A DNA stretch of 64,000 nucleotides from Ziziphus jujuba (GCF_031755915.1 NC_083390.1:17391001-17455000); one strand, 5' to 3'. Shown: positions 9,771 to 21,968, counted from the first letter of the stretch. Notes: generated by a model not told the origin, from the sequence alone. A program made the numbers and translations.

Positions 9771-10346
9771 CGTACTAACGCTTAGCAAATAGGAATGGTG
9801 ACTCTTTTTTGGGTGAAGAAATAGGAATAGAGACTTGAATGATAATATGAATGGTCTATGGTGCCATATGAGACCTTTTAACCACTAATATTCTGATAGT
9901 GAATCAAAAATTAAAGACCTTTATCATGTAAGGAAGCAATGTGACAACCACAAGAATCTTCCCACTGGGCTGGATCACTTTGTTTGGTAGAAAGGAAAAG
10001 TGGGAGGAAAAGGATGAAAATTCCATCTCTTATTTTGTAGGAGCTGGAAGTGGATAAGAGAAAGGAAAATTGAGTTGCATCCACTCTATCTCCTAATCCC
10101 CGAAAACCAAGGCTTGCCAGACCTGCAAGGTCAAAGCTTGTGCGCGTAGGCGAAGGTGTTTCCATATCTTTATTATCATCTCAATTATTCTAAGAAAATT
10201 AACATAACTTAAGTTGGATACAATTAAAATAAATTACAATTTTTTTAATCAACATTAAATTCATTACAACCTAGGAAATGAGGAATTTCACCCAAGAATT
10301 GTATTGTCGCTCAAAGGGAGTGTTATATTAACCAAAAAAGGCAATA

Positions 10347-10372
10347 TACATATAAAAAAAAAAAAAAAAAAA
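10347..10372. repeat. Poly(A) tract
   Basis: A run of about 20 or more A residues directly before the LINE fragment at 10380, next to a GTTATATTAACCAAAAA block that also flanks the large LINE at about 15170. This block therefore looks like part of the shared LINE 3' UTR. Confidence 0.5.
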
Positions 10373-10379
10373 AACACAT

Positions 10380-10920
10380 CAGGAAGAAGCCTTCTAGCCT
10401 CTTTCCTGATTCACTGCCTCCTCAAACTGATCAAAATGAGTCAAAAGAGGATGAACCCCTAGTGGTTGTTCATCAGACCCCACCTGGAAACTAAATGAGC
10501 TAGCCTATTAACATTCCTTGGAACCCAAGCAAACGAAATAGCAAGAAAAACAGGGCGTAAAGCTAAGATTTTTTTAATATATTTGAGAGTAGACCAATGG
10601 CATGAAGCGCTGGAAGGGTTGTTGAGGCTTTGAATGAGTGTTTTAGCATCACTTTCTCAGCAAATGCTACAATGGCCATGTTCAATGGCCAATTGAACTG
10701 CTATTAACAGACCAGCGGCTTCAGCTGCTTCCGGAAAGCCAATATTGAGCTTGAACGATCTGAGCATTTAAACTTCACCCTCGTGATTTCGCATCACCAC
10801 ACGTGTACACGCAGTATCATCCTTGACATTTCGTGTCACCACACCTATACCCGCAGTATCATCCTTGACAGAAGCATCGCAGTTTATTTTGATGAAGCCA
10901 AAAGGGGGTCGTCCCAAGAA
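10380..10920 (-). pseudogene. LINE RNase H-like 3' fragment
   Basis: The minus strand encodes FAWVPRNVNRLAHLVSRWGL near 10480-10540, the C-terminal motif of plant LINE RNase H domains, with the more N-terminal parts up to about 10920 interrupted by stops. A 42-bp duplication (10787-10870) further breaks the frame. Only the RNase H end survives, consistent with 5' truncation on insertion. Confidence 0.7.
10787..10870. repeat. 42-bp tandem duplication inside LINE RNase H
   Basis: Two copies (10787-10828, 10829-10870) share TTTCG..TCACCACAC and GCAGTATCATCCTTGACA, with a few substitutions. The length is a multiple of three, so it adds 14 codons without a frameshift. Confidence 0.85.
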
Positions 10921-12345
10921 GTGCATTGTCAATGATATTATTACTACACCAAACTTATAAATACAATAACAATTAATTATAATTTATATAAATTTTATTC
11001 TTTCCAAATTTATAACAAAAAATAAATCTCAAAATTATAAACTACTACGACTACATATATGGGAATATTTAATTTTAAAAAATAATAATTTTTTACTTCA
11101 ACTTCATTGGTTTATTTAATCTTAAAAAAATAATTTTTTTTTTCAAAATTTCAAAATAAATTAAAAGGCACGTTTATGGTGCCTAGGCTCTACTTTTTCA
11201 CGCTTTAAACAGTTAGAGTTTGCTGCCATTTTTCATGCATACCTATATGCGAGATTTTTTTCCCCATGCCACATGCATAGATGCACCTAAGCATAGTTTT
11301 TCCTCACCTTTTGGATACCTCATGCCTAAATGCACCTAAGCATAGTTTTTCCTCACCTTTTAGAACATTGCTTTTTAATTTACAGAAATTGGAGAGAGGG
11401 AAGGTTAATTATTACTATAGAAAACTTCAAAATTATAAGTAAATTAAATGTTAGTAACCTAACCACTACAATTGGTAAAATAGCATTTAGCACTTTAATT
11501 AAATTTTATTTTTCATTTCCCTTTTTTACCCTATACCAAACAAATAATTAAAAGAAACATCTCATCTTTCTTTCCTTTTCACTTGTCATCCCTCCTGCTT
11601 TATTCCACCTCATCATCTGTTTCCTCACATTCTCAGCCTGATGTCCATATTCCTAATTTTTTTCATGCTATCATTATACGGTCTAAAACATGTAAGGTGA
11701 CGAAAGCCTTTCAAATTCAGCCTAGTTTTCTTGTGTTTGTTTTTTATTATTTTTTTTTCTTAGATAATGATTTCAAATTTCAATCCCTATATTTGAGAAT
11801 TTAAAAGCAATAATAATAATTTAGCCTACCCAAAGATAGAATGTTATATGGAGGAGTTTGTCTGATTCCTTTTGTGCCCAAATGTAAAAGTCCTATACAT
11901 TACCCATCACTTAGACCACATGCCTTTGTTGCCATTCAGAACCTCAAGATATAATTAGCAATTGATGTCAACTTAAATTTGACCGGGATGATGATAATGG
12001 CCTCATAACAATCAAAGTTTTTAGTAAAGTGAGTTGAATTTAATTGATGAATTGGATTCAGTTGGTAAGTTATTCATACATACATTTTAAGGGATAATAG
12101 ATTGGAGATATCAGGGTAAAAAGGGAAAATTATTGTAAATCTCAGGGGTGTTATTGTAAATGACTAAAAAACCAACAGTTTTAAATTTTGATTTTTTTGG
12201 ATTCTTTTTTTATATGGATATATGGGAATGGATCATTATTTTTAACTCTCATCACATAAAACAGACGATTACAATTTTTCTTTTTTTTTTTGTTTGTCTG
12301 CATATTGTTATATTTTGATCCCATAAAATGTAATTAAAATAATTA

Positions 12346-12381
<36 letters not shown>

Positions 12382-13590
12382 CATTTTAAAAAAATAATAA
12401 ATGTTGTTATTAAAAAGTATCACTTAGTAGAACCTACACACTAATCCAAGAAAATCCGATCACAGCCATTTCTAGTGCTTTATTTATTGAACTTGCTAGT
12501 AAATAAAGAAATAAAAGAAAGAAAAGGAGAATCGATTCTTTTCTCTCTGTGAATAAAATATTATCAATTGGAAGCAGGCTTTCAATAATACTCAGGGTCG
12601 TTGAGAGTAATTGATTCAAAAACGGAGAGCCGTTGAGAGTTGGTTAGAAAGTTGGCAAGAGAGACAGTTTTTATTTTATTATTATTTAAAAAATAAAATA
12701 AAATAAAATTCTAACGCTGGTAGGACTAAAGAGAGAAACGACAAGTAGTATCACATAAGTGCAGTTTATAATAATGGTGGACCAAAGTCACAAATAACAA
12801 GGGCCGGTTGTCCGTTCCTTTCAACACTTGTGGACGTAAAAGATTCAATATCAGAGAAATTTACTTTTAAAAATGTCTTTGAATGATTCAACAGATCAAA
12901 AAAAAAAAAAAAAATGATTTGTAAAGAGGTGGTTAGGCGGAAGAAAATTATTTCTTAAGGTCAAATTTATGTTTGAGTACAGTATATTTTAATGTACGTA
13001 AACTTTCAATCTCTTATTAAAAGAACGAGTAATGAAAGAATTGAGTGCTGGTGTAGTAATCGGGTCCTTACTTGCTCATTGATGTTGAATATATTAAATC
13101 CAATGCTTCGTAACAGTCCTAAGTATATAATATGTTAACATTTTTTTTTGAGATGTAAATAGATAATTAAAGAAAAAAATTTATCAGACATTCAATAAAT
13201 GTTTTATAAGAGCCACATAATTTAATTTATTATAGTATAAAATTGCACTTGATAATTGGAAATGGTATGGAATTTAGGGATGAAATAGTGCCGCTGTTCT
13301 ATGCAATATGCAAGTTTTTCTCCCTTGTTATGAGACTACTTAGACCAATATTATAGTTATCTTAGTTGTTACTTCTAATTTTTTTACACATTGAGATCGT
13401 CAATCTAAATATTGAAATTTGAAACTAATAGCATTATTTATTCTTACTGTAATAACCTTTTCTATCTAAGATTTTTCCTTAATTTTTCTCTTGAAAAAAA
13501 GATTTTCCCTCCATTAATATGTAAATTAAAGATTACAAAACATACTTTGAAAGATATTCAAACTATATAGATAAGAAAGTGTAGCATTCC
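10921..13590. other. Long AT-rich intergenic region, no gene seen
   Basis: A 2.7-kb stretch with homopolymers, (TTA)n and diverged short repeats, including two copies of a CTAAGCATAGTTTTTCCTCACC block at about 11287 and 11336. Short frames (for example around 11330-11800 and 12434-12619) show no domain and mostly consist of low-complexity Ser/Phe/Leu. Confidence 0.5.
12346..12381. repeat. (TTA)n microsatellite
   Basis: About twelve consecutive TTA units, ending in TCATTTT. Confidence 0.9.
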
Positions 13591-13823
13591 TGAATTTCAG
13601 ACAATAGAATTTCCATCCTTATGGTGTACCAAGCAAATTGAATTAATTCACCACCAAAAAAAAAAATAAAAAAAAAATTAATAATAATAAAAATTGAAAT
13701 TATGAAATTTATAGGTTTGAATAATAACAGTTCTAATATACTAACTGAATTTCAGACTATAGAATTTCCATCCTTACGGTGTACCAAGCAAATTGAATTA
13801 ATTCACCGCAAAAAAAAAAAAAA

Positions 13824-13870
<47 letters not shown>

Positions 13871-14122
13871 TGAAATTATGAAATTTATAGGTTTGAATAA
13901 TAACAGTTCTAATATACTAACTGAATTTCAGACTATAGAATTTCCATCCTTACCGTGTACCAAGCAAATTGAATTAATTCACCCAAAAAAAAAAAAACAT
14001 GAAATTATAAAATTTATAGGTTTGAATAATAACAATTCTAATATAGTAAGGATGCAGCAAATTGAAATTATGAAATTTATAGGTTTGAATAACAAAAGTT
14101 CTAATATGATAAGGACACAATA
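13591..14122. repeat. Tandem repeat, about 155-170 bp unit, three and a half copies
   Basis: Each unit holds a TGAATTTCAGAC.ATAG start, ATTTCCATCCTTA, GTGTACCAAGCAAATTGAAT, a variable A-rich/(AT)n/(AAT)n spacer, and ATGAAATTTATAGGTTTGAA. Copies start at about 13591, 13747 and 13922, and a partial fourth follows at about 14056. Unit length differs mainly in the simple-sequence spacer. The spurious open frame at 13878-14123 reads a repeated FIGLNN peptide and is not a gene. Confidence 0.9.
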
Positions 14123-15136
14123 AAGATTTTATAGTAGAGACAGCCTATATTGTAAGACAAATCACCTAATCACTCTAATATGTTTTTTTTTTTAAATAAA
14201 ATAAAATAAAACTTAAAAATGAAATTAACAACCTCCTTCTATTTACGTGGGACTATTAAAAACTGTTACAAAAGTTTAATTAAATTTTTTAAATTTCATT
14301 GATGATTTATTTTTTATATATGACTGCCAACATAAGTGATATGGTTTATCATATAGAATGTCTTTATTATAAGATTCTTATGGCATCTTACAATATAAAA
14401 ATTGTAATAACAACAATGTTAGAATTACTGAAATAACCACTAATTTTATCTATTAAATAATATGGTAAATAATATAACAATATTTATTTCCAAACAAAAA
14501 ATGACATTTAATTAATTTATATTTTTATTTACTTATTTTAATTAAAAATTCATTTATTAATGGTTAAATTAAAATTTATTACACATTAATTACTACCCTC
14601 TAATTTCAAGTTGTGTAATTTAAACTGTCAATTTTAAAACTCACTATATAGAGCTTTTAATTTTTTTTATTGACCTTTTAATTTTCTTAGTTTTCCCAAT
14701 TTGATCCAATTGGACCTAACAGTTAACAAAAAATTAACTTTCTGTCAGCTCTCACATGCTCTTCATTGTTTAACGGCGTTAAGTAGTGGCCTACTTGTTT
14801 GCAATTAAAAACTAATTGAATTTTTTTATGCCAAGAAACATCTAGACAAATTTCATTTTCCAACATTAATATCCAAATAACTAAATCTTCTGATTTATGC
14901 TTGGTAGGAGTAAATTAAGCAAATGGAGATAAAAGGTAAATATATTCCTATTTTCTCCTGCACTTTCTAAGGAACCAACCAGTTCACTTACAAACATATA
15001 TAATAATAATAATAATAATAAAAGGAGAATCACAGATGCGAGTAAGTTACATGAGAGCTTCAGAACTGTGGGAGAAAAAGGTTGGGTGAATGGGACACAG
15101 TCTGCCATCTGAGGGTGAGTTCATAATAGTATCGCT
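14123..15136. other. AT-rich intergenic DNA
   Basis: No recognisable gene. It contains a short (AAT)n run at about 15001-15019. A minus-strand frame over 14881-15108 contains a poly-Leu run coded by that microsatellite and is discounted. Confidence 0.5.
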
Positions 15137-15216
15137 CTGATATGTCCTTCATCTTTTTTGATGAAAGGAGGAGTTATATTAACCAAAAAGAACCAGGCAA
15201 CAATACACGACAAACT

Positions 15217-15660
15217 TTATGTTGCCTGAGAATCAATGAGTGGATGGAATCCACGATCCTGATTCAAAGTTCTAACAAAACCAGTAGACATCTTCAGAGG
15301 TTCAACATAGTCTAAGTTTACATTATTCAAACCCCACTTAACAGCTATATGAGCTACCTGGTTGGAGTTTCTTGGAGTCCACGAAAAGGAAATGGATTTA
15401 AATAGGGCACACAGAGACAAAATTTCCGAGATGAAACCACCAATGGACTAATGAGTAGATCTTTCGTTCGGATTTATGATGTTTTGGATCACTGCTTTAG
15501 CATCACTCTCATAGCAAAACTCCTCGAAAACTTCTGCTAGAGCCATTCTAATAGCTTTAAGGATCGCTGCTGCTTCAGCGCTTTGGATCAACTCTTTGCC
15601 AACTTGGACCTTTAATACTTCGCCATTTTGGTTTCTAGCCACCACCCCAAGACTAGCGTA
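15217..15660 (-). pseudogene. LINE RNase H-like domain
   Basis: Two minus-strand frames cover the domain. The first (15448-15645) has MVARNQNGEVL, AEAAAILKAIRMAL and CYESDAKAVIQNII, which carry the second and third acidic positions. The second (15217-15420) has SWTPRNSNQVAHIAVKWGL, the C-terminal motif. The frame breaks between them at about 15430. The N-terminal strand with the first aspartate is degraded upstream (about 15660-15720). Confidence 0.8.
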
Positions 15661-15874
15661 TCATTTTCTTACAGCTGCGTCCGAATTAACTTTAATGATT
15701 CGAGTCAGTGGAGGGACCTAAGCGTTTGGGTGGGTGGTCCGGACTGCATAAGAAGTGTTGGTATGCACATGAGGGGTCCAATTGTTGGGTGTGGTAGCAA
15801 AAAATGAATCAAAGGAAAAGCTTCCCTGCTTCCTCTTCCAGCGAGCATCTCCTTCCTTCAAAAACCAGATTGTT

Positions 15875-16471
15875 TCATATCTTCCAAGTGGTTTCCATGA
15901 TCAGAGCTGCAAAAAGAAAGAATTCCTTGCCATCATCTTGGTGAACAGGTAGCTTTCCCATAAGATCAGCTAGCCAATCGTCGTTGGTGTCTAGGTTTGG
16001 AGGGGTGTTGCTCTCCCACCTAACAGACCAAGGGGATGCCAACCAAAGGGCTTTTGCAATGGGGCATTTGAAAAAGATGTGCACTTCATCCTCTATGCTC
16101 TCACATCCATGTGGACACCTATAGGAATCAATTTTCCACTTCCGCTTAAGAATAGTTGCTCTTACCGGAAGGCATTGAGCTGAAATTTTCCACAAAAAGA
16201 ATTTCAATCTCTCATGCAAGCTGCATTTCCATAGGAAGTTCCACCAATTTTTCCTTTCAGTCATTTCTATGCATAAGAATTTATAAACTAATTTGACAGT
16301 GAATTCACCCGATGAACTTCCCAACCAAATAAGTTTGTCTTCCAAGTTAGTATTGACCCAGAACATATTGGAAATGTTCTTGACACTGTTCTCATCGAAG
16401 AGGTGCTTCAGTTTTTGTATGTCCCATTTTCCATTAGGAAGAGGGAGTAAATTCACCATCCCATCCGGCAT
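15875..16471 (-). pseudogene. LINE zinc-binding domain (zf-RVT)
   Basis: A 198-residue open frame. The zf-RVT motif lies at about residues 75-145: WWNFLWKCSLHERLKFFLWK, a P..A.ILKRKWKID segment, then CPHGCESIEDEVHIFFKC with all cysteine/histidine ligands present, and AKALW. It is the best preserved zf-RVT of the window and gives the reference for the ligand missing at 7253-7681. It links RT (16602 upward) to RNase H. Confidence 0.85.
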
Positions 16472-16601
16472 TCGTTTTGAGTTTGGGTTCGGTAGCGGCC
16501 TAAACTTGGATTATTGGGGATCCAAGGGTCCTCCTAGTAGTCGATGTTATAACCTTTTCCTACCTTAAAGCATAAACCTTTTGCAAGTAACTCTCTAGTG
16601 C

Positions 16602-18198
16602 TCAGAATACCAATCCAGTGCCAAGAGTCAGACTTTTTCTTGGTGCATCGCATGAAGGAGGAGTGGGGTCAGACTTTTTCTTGGTGCATCGCATGAAGGA
16701 GGAGTGGGGGAAATATTTTGCTTTCAAGGCTTTCACCCACAGCTGGTCTTCATTTCTTACTAAGTTCCATCCCAATTTACAAAGCAAAGCTTGGTTGATG
16801 TTTTCTCGCCTATGGATTCCTAAACCCCCTTGGTTTTTCGGCTTGCAAATTCTATTCCAAGAGATTGGAATGAAGTTGGACCTCTTTTGACCTGAACCTC
16901 TCCAAAGGAACTTGCCTGCCATATTATCAATCTGCCTACACCAAGTCTGTGGTAATTTGCAAGTGGATAAAGCATAGACTAGGGTGGAAGTGATCATCGA
17001 TTTTATAAGAATTTGCCTCCTTACTTGAGAGAGTAAGTTGGCTTTCCAATTTTGCATTCTTGACCTTCTCATAAGTCTTTGATTTATTTCTCCCTAAGAA
17101 CAAGGAATTTCCTAAATATTTAGCATCTTGTGGGAGTTCCTTCATGTTTAGGACACTTTTGATAATTGCTTTTGATCTAGATCCAACATTCTTCGAAAAG
17201 AAGCAACCTGATTTTTGGAAGTTGACTTCTTGACCTATCCATCTGCAATATTGATTATGGTATTTAAGAACTGCTGCTGCTTCCTCCTTACTAGCTCTGC
17301 AGAATATCAAAATGTCATCGGCAAAGAAGAGGTGGGAAATTGAGGGCCCTGTCTTACCAATCTTGATACCATGAATTGTTCTTTCTATTTTCAGTTTATT
17401 GAGCATCTTTGAAAGGAGTTCAGCAAAGAGAATGAATAAGTATGGAAAGATAGGATCCCCCTGGCGAATTCCTCTTTCCATTTTAACATTACCATATATG
17501 CTGCCATTAAGTAAAACTGAAGCCTATACAGTTGTATAACATTGTCCCAAGAGACCGACTACTCTCGCTGAAAAACTGTAACTAATGAGCATCTCATTAA
17601 GAAAGACCCAATTGACTCTATCATAGGCCTTGCACATATCGATCTTGATTCCTAGAAGTCCGTTAGATCATGTTTTCCTCCTTATGGTGTGGACTATTTC
17701 ATTAACTAAAATCGAGTTCTCACCAATCCATCTTCTTGGAGTGAATGCAGATTGGTTAGGAAAGATCAGTTTCGATAGCAGCGGTCTAATTCGGTTAGCA
17801 AGAATCTTGGAGATGACTTTGTAGACTGTGTTACAGAGACTAATTAGGCGGATATGGTTGAAGTGTGAAACTGACTTGGTCTTAGGGATTAGCACTAATA
17901 GCGTTCTATTAAGAGCTGGTGGAATGACTCCTGATAAAAACACATTCTGCACCGTTCTCACGACATCATGTCCTACTATTTTTCAATATCTTGGATATAA
18001 CAACGCTGGCATCTCATCCGGACCTGGTGCCTTAGTAGGGTTCATACTCCTGATGGTCTCGAAAATTTCGCATTCGGAAGGTAAGGCTTCAATGGTGTTA
18101 TTTTCCCCTGTGGTTACCATCAGTCGAATAAAATCAGACAGTGACGAGCAATAAGTCACCTCTTTCTCCCTAAAGAGCTCTGAAAATTTCTCGATCAA
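16602..18198 (-). pseudogene. LINE reverse transcriptase, frameshifted
   Basis: Three or more frames together cover the RT. 17983-18198 holds the fingers motif MNPTKAPGPDEMPALLY. 17668-17961 holds VLIPKTKSVSHFNHIRLISL and the LANRIRPLLSKLIFPNQSAF block. 16936-17481 holds GIRQGDPIFPYLF and the catalytic LFFADDILIF motif with both aspartates. 16602-17072 holds the thumb region. The domain copies LINE RNA at a nicked target. Breaks occur at about 17490-17665, 17970 and 17070, and a 41-bp duplication (16627-16708) shifts the frame at the C-terminal end. Confidence 0.9.
16627..16708. repeat. 41-bp perfect tandem duplication in the LINE RT region
   Basis: The unit starting GTCAGACTTTTTCTTGGTGC occurs at 16627-16667 and again at 16668-16708 without differences. 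Because 41 is not a multiple of three, it causes a frameshift downstream of the RT. Confidence 0.9.
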
Positions 18199-18443
18199 GT
18201 GTTTTCCTATTGTTTCTCTACAGGTCAGCTAGTTCCCCAAGTCGTCTTTAAGCAACACAATTGAATTCCTCTTCGGCTAGCTATTGTGGAGGCATGAAAA
18301 AACTTGAAATTTCTATCCTCAGCCTTCAACCATAACTCCCTGGATGTTTGTCTCCACATGAGCTCGCACCTGTACTGCCACTCCAGAAGCTCTCTGTACA
18401 ATTCATTTTCAAAGGCAGTGCTTCTTTCCGAACGGCGTAGGCT

Positions 18444-19373
18444 CTAAACATTAGCTATCTCGTCTTCAATTTCTTCGATTTTGGTCTGACAATAGCCAAA
18501 ATTTTCTCTATTCCAGGTCTTTATAGCTTTTGTGGTGTAATGAAGTTTTGCAGTCAATAATGTCGTTCCCTGCCTATTCGAAGCCTCTTCCCAAGCGTTA
18601 TTAATTACCAATTCACAAGTTGAGTCCCTAGTCCATGCTTCAAAAAATCTAAACGGTTTTGTGGTTCTTGCTGAGTCCATACTTTGGCATAGCATTATAG
18701 GAGAGTGGTCTAATATAGTGGCAGTAAGGTGTAAAACACAAGCTTTCTCAAACATTATTTGTCATTCAGGACTTGCCACTGCTCTGTCTAATCTTTCATG
18801 GATATTAGTTCTGCCCCCTTTTCTATTGCACCAGTTAAAGGGATTCCCAAAGAGTCCTAGGTCAAGCCTTCCTACATCTGAAAGAAATGAATGCAAAAAG
18901 TAGTTGGATTTGGCAGATACACTTCTACTGCCTCTTTTCTCACTTTGCTTCAGAATGTCGTTGAAATCTTCACTGCACACCCACTTATTTAACCCTGCTG
19001 TAACACACCTCATTAAGATTCTCCAAGAATCCCTTCTCAAAGCCTGGGTGCCTGGACAATAATAGCATCAAAGCATCCAGCATCCCTATTGTGAAGTAAC
19101 CTTAACTCCAATAATCCAATTTGACCTAAAAATAATGTCCAAACTGCATTCGTCTTTCGAAAAAATGGCCATCCCTTCAACTCCATTCCTTGCTTCCACT
19201 ATGTGACTACTCTCAAATTGGAGCATTCTAGCTATTTTTTCCATACTTGAGAAACTAACCTTAGTTTTTGATAGGAAAAGATCCAAGGGGGAAGATCTCC
19301 TTAATAGCCCGCATAGGCCCCTCACTACAGAGGGTCTTCCCAGCCCTCTACAGTTCCAGGCTAGGATTTTCAT
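18444..19373 (-). pseudogene. LINE AP-type endonuclease (exo_endo_phos), frameshifted
   Basis: The first frame (19086-19373) starts MKILAWNCRGLGRPSVVRGL, the conserved metal-binding N-terminus, and includes FLSKTK where an ETK-type Glu is usual. The second frame (18762-19040) has EDFNDIL (usually GDFNDIL) and LDLGLFGNPFNWCN with ERLDRAVAS. The third frame (18444-18755) has LDHSPIMLC, where the family has SDHSPI. The domain nicks target DNA to prime reverse transcription. Two frame breaks and the substituted Glu and Ser positions show loss of function. Confidence 0.85.
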
Positions 19374-20580
19374 GGTTGAGGTGGGGCATGGTAAGGCCGA
19401 CCTCCTCAGCCATTGTATTTTCAGTGGTTGTAAAGCTCCCCTACTTGGAATTATACGCTTCGACCCAGCTCCTTCTAGCTTTGTCCTTGAGTCTGCATCT
19501 CAAAGATCCTTCTGCTTATTTACTTGAGTTGATCAAGGACCTAGGATGAGCACGACTATTAGAGGTTAAGCTTGAATGAGTTTCTGTGGTCCTATGGGAG
19601 AAACTTTGACTGCTTGTTGTTATTGGCCTCGGGTCTCTTATTGAAATATCTTGGCCATGATTAATACGTTTCTGTTCAAACTGGTCTAGCTCCACTGAAG
19701 CCTTCTTCTTTAGTTCCCTGGACTGAAGTTCAGGCCTATTAGAGCTACGCCCTAGTCCCCCATGCTTCTGGGCCGACTCATCATCCTTCTGGTCTGACCC
19801 GCTTCTCTCATCCAGAATGGCATGAGCTAAGGCTTTTGAATTAGAAATATTTTCTAAGTTGCTTCCATACTGTCAAATTTCCTAGTCTTCAGATAATTCT
19901 CCTTATTCAGATGTTCCAAGCTCAAAGCGGGTTCATTTGCAGATGGATCTTGGGCCTCAGCTACTTCCAGAATTGTAGGTCCAGTTAACCCCACTTCTTA
20001 GGTAAAGAAGGAATTTCTTACCGAATTAGCAATTTGGGTCTGTTCTACTGATGCTTTATTTGGGTCACGAATTGGCCCAGTACGCTTTGATTAGGCCTAG
20101 TAGCCAAGGATATTCTATTAAGGCCCGCATAACTTCCCTTAGAGAGTTTTGTCCCCATGTTCAATCCCAATACCTCAAGTGATAAGCCTTTTTCAACTTT
20201 CTGCAACAAATCTTTCCTCTGATGGTTAGGATATTCCTTTAGGGCAACTCTGTCAGCTTTTCTATCTTCATCTATTGTGCGGTCATCAAGAGGAAATTTC
20301 AAATTTGAATTTGCCAAGTCTGTGTCTGGTCTAGACGCGTCCCTCTTGTCAGGCCTATCTGTGAGCTTTTCCAACGTTTCCCTAGATCTAGGGTTTGTGT
20401 CAGAGTCCTCTCTCTGTCCTATGCTGTGGGTCCCATCTTAAGGCATGCTCGAATCTTCCTGTTGGTCTCCAGTGGCGATTCCGAGAATATGCTCCTTCTC
20501 TGAATCTTGACTTGGAGGATCTGATCTATACTCCTTGGGGTTTCTAGCATGTTCAGAGGTGAGTTCTTTCTCAACAATAC
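19374..20580 (-). pseudogene. Degenerate linker between LINE ORF1-like and ORF2 parts
   Basis: Minus-strand pieces rich in Ser, Lys, Glu and Asp (for example 20045-20374) without a domain, crossed by stops. Plant LINEs of this type usually have a poorly conserved low-complexity tail after the CCHC knuckle. Length and position fit. Confidence 0.55.
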
Positions 20581-20940
20581 CTAGTTCCTCACTTGAGTAA
20601 TATCAAAATAATCCTTATGCGGATTTTCAATTTTTCGCAGGTGGTTTCCTTCCTTGAACACTAAGAAAGCCCTATCCTCAGCTCTTAGCCAGACTCCGTA
20701 TTCCTTGCCATCCACATTTGATAAGGTATTTCCTATTTTCTTACAGGAGTTCTTTAAGTGGCCTAAAATTCCACAAGTGTAATAAAAGTCCCCTAGTTGT
20801 TCGTAGTGGAACTTAATCCAGACTTTGCCTTTTTCCAATTTTTGGAAGAAACCCGTTGGTAATGGTTTCAGAATATTGACTTCCACTTGGATCCTCAAGA
20901 AGCTCAGACCCTTTAGGCTCTTCCTCGAGGTGTCTTCACA
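20581..20940 (-). pseudogene. LINE ORF1-like CCHC zinc-knuckle segment (zf-CCHC_4)
   Basis: The minus frame contains FLRIQVEVNILKPLPTGFF, WIKFHYEQLGDFYYTCGILG and HLKNSC, the plant LINE knuckle that follows DUF4283 (F C..CG.LGH....C). Tyr replaces the first cysteine of the knuckle (FYYTCG). The true upstream continuation is at 21974 and above, beyond the solo LTR. The nominal start of this frame (20973) lies in LTR sequence and is artificial. Confidence 0.8.
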
Positions 20941-20945
20941 CTTTA

Positions 20946-21968
20946 TGATGTGATTCTGCCCGTGCCCACACATCCATCCATGTCTCGGAGGATATCCATA
21001 CCTCGGAGGGCAACCTTACCTCGGATACCTCGGAGGGCATCCATACGTCGGAGCACATCCACACCTCGGGGAGCATTTTTACCTCGAACAACATCAGTCC
21101 ATCCATGTCTCGGACAACACTGGTGTCATCCATGTCTCGGACAACACCAGTTCCTTTGGACATCAACAGCACATTTATACCTCGGACAACATTCCACCTC
21201 GGCTATCAACTATATCGGACATTTGATCTCGGACTTCGGATATCGGATGTAACTTAGCTCGGCCAGACACAACTTAGCTCGGATAGACATTAGTTAGCTC
21301 GGCTAGACACAAGTTAGCTCGGACAGACATCAGTTAGCTCGGATAGGCCATAAGTTAGCTCGGACATCAGGCAGACATAAGTTAGCTCGGTTGAAGACAT
21401 AATTCAGCCTATATGTCAAAGTCAACTCGTTATCTAATTTGCGATTGACTTTATTTCTTTTTGGGTTTTTATTTAATTATTTTCTGGACAAATAACTTTA
21501 GGAAGGTTTTTATTTTATTGTAAATTAATTAATTCCTAATTTAACATAAAGGAATTAATTAATCAAACTTAGATTAGGAAAGGAAGTATAGTTGCGGCCA
21601 ACTAGGTTTCTTTATGTGTGTGGCCGGTTTTTCCTAGGGTTTTTAGGGTTTATTTTGTTTCTTTCAAAGCCTATTTAAAGACTTATTTTTCAATAAGAAT
21701 ACAACTTTGATTTGATTAAGAAAATACTTGTGAGATTAATTATCTTTTTGTTCTTTGAGAATACCTAAAACACCATTAGAGAATTGGTTGTTTTAGCTTG
21801 ACTTATCAATAGGTTTTCCATCCCCTATTGTGGCGTCTACATTATACCAAGGTTTCTAACCACAGGTTGGTTAGAGGTTGAGGTCCATTTCATTAGAACT
21901 TGAACTTAATTAAAGATCCGGCCTAATATAATACGGGTTTAAGAGGAGGTCGCTCTAGGTTCGTATCA
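20946..21968 (+). mobile_element. Solo LTR with CTTTA target duplication, inside the LINE
   Basis: The block runs from TGATGTGATTCTGCCCG to GGTTCGTATCA and is flanked on both sides by CTTTA (20941-20945 and 21969-21973), a perfect 5-bp target duplication. Its termini and 3' half match the LTRs of the Gypsy element at 43023-48910 (GGAATTAATTAAT.., TTTCCATCxCCTATTGTGGC, CTAGGTTCGTATCA). It has replaced the DUF4283-CCHC junction of the LINE. Its 5' half carries CTCGG-rich tandem repeats absent from the other two LTRs. Confidence 0.92.
20980..21400 (+). repeat. CTCGG-rich short tandem repeats within the solo LTR
   Basis: Degenerate units of about 20-25 bp. First come variants of CCATxCCTCGGAGGxCA (20980-21180), then at least seven variants of AGTTAGCTCGGACAGACATA (21246-21400). 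They appear to be expanded in this LTR copy only. Confidence 0.85.

Noticed and set aside
13878..14123. Repeat protein with FIGLNN units
   Set aside because: It mirrors the DNA tandem repeat; the other units are interrupted by microsatellites and stops.
17630..18154. Plus-strand frames opposite the LINE RT
   Set aside because: They are antisense shadows of the RT-coding minus strand.
20936..21252. Frames with repeated SEVW/RRAS peptides
   Set aside because: They translate the CTCGG minisatellite of the solo LTR.
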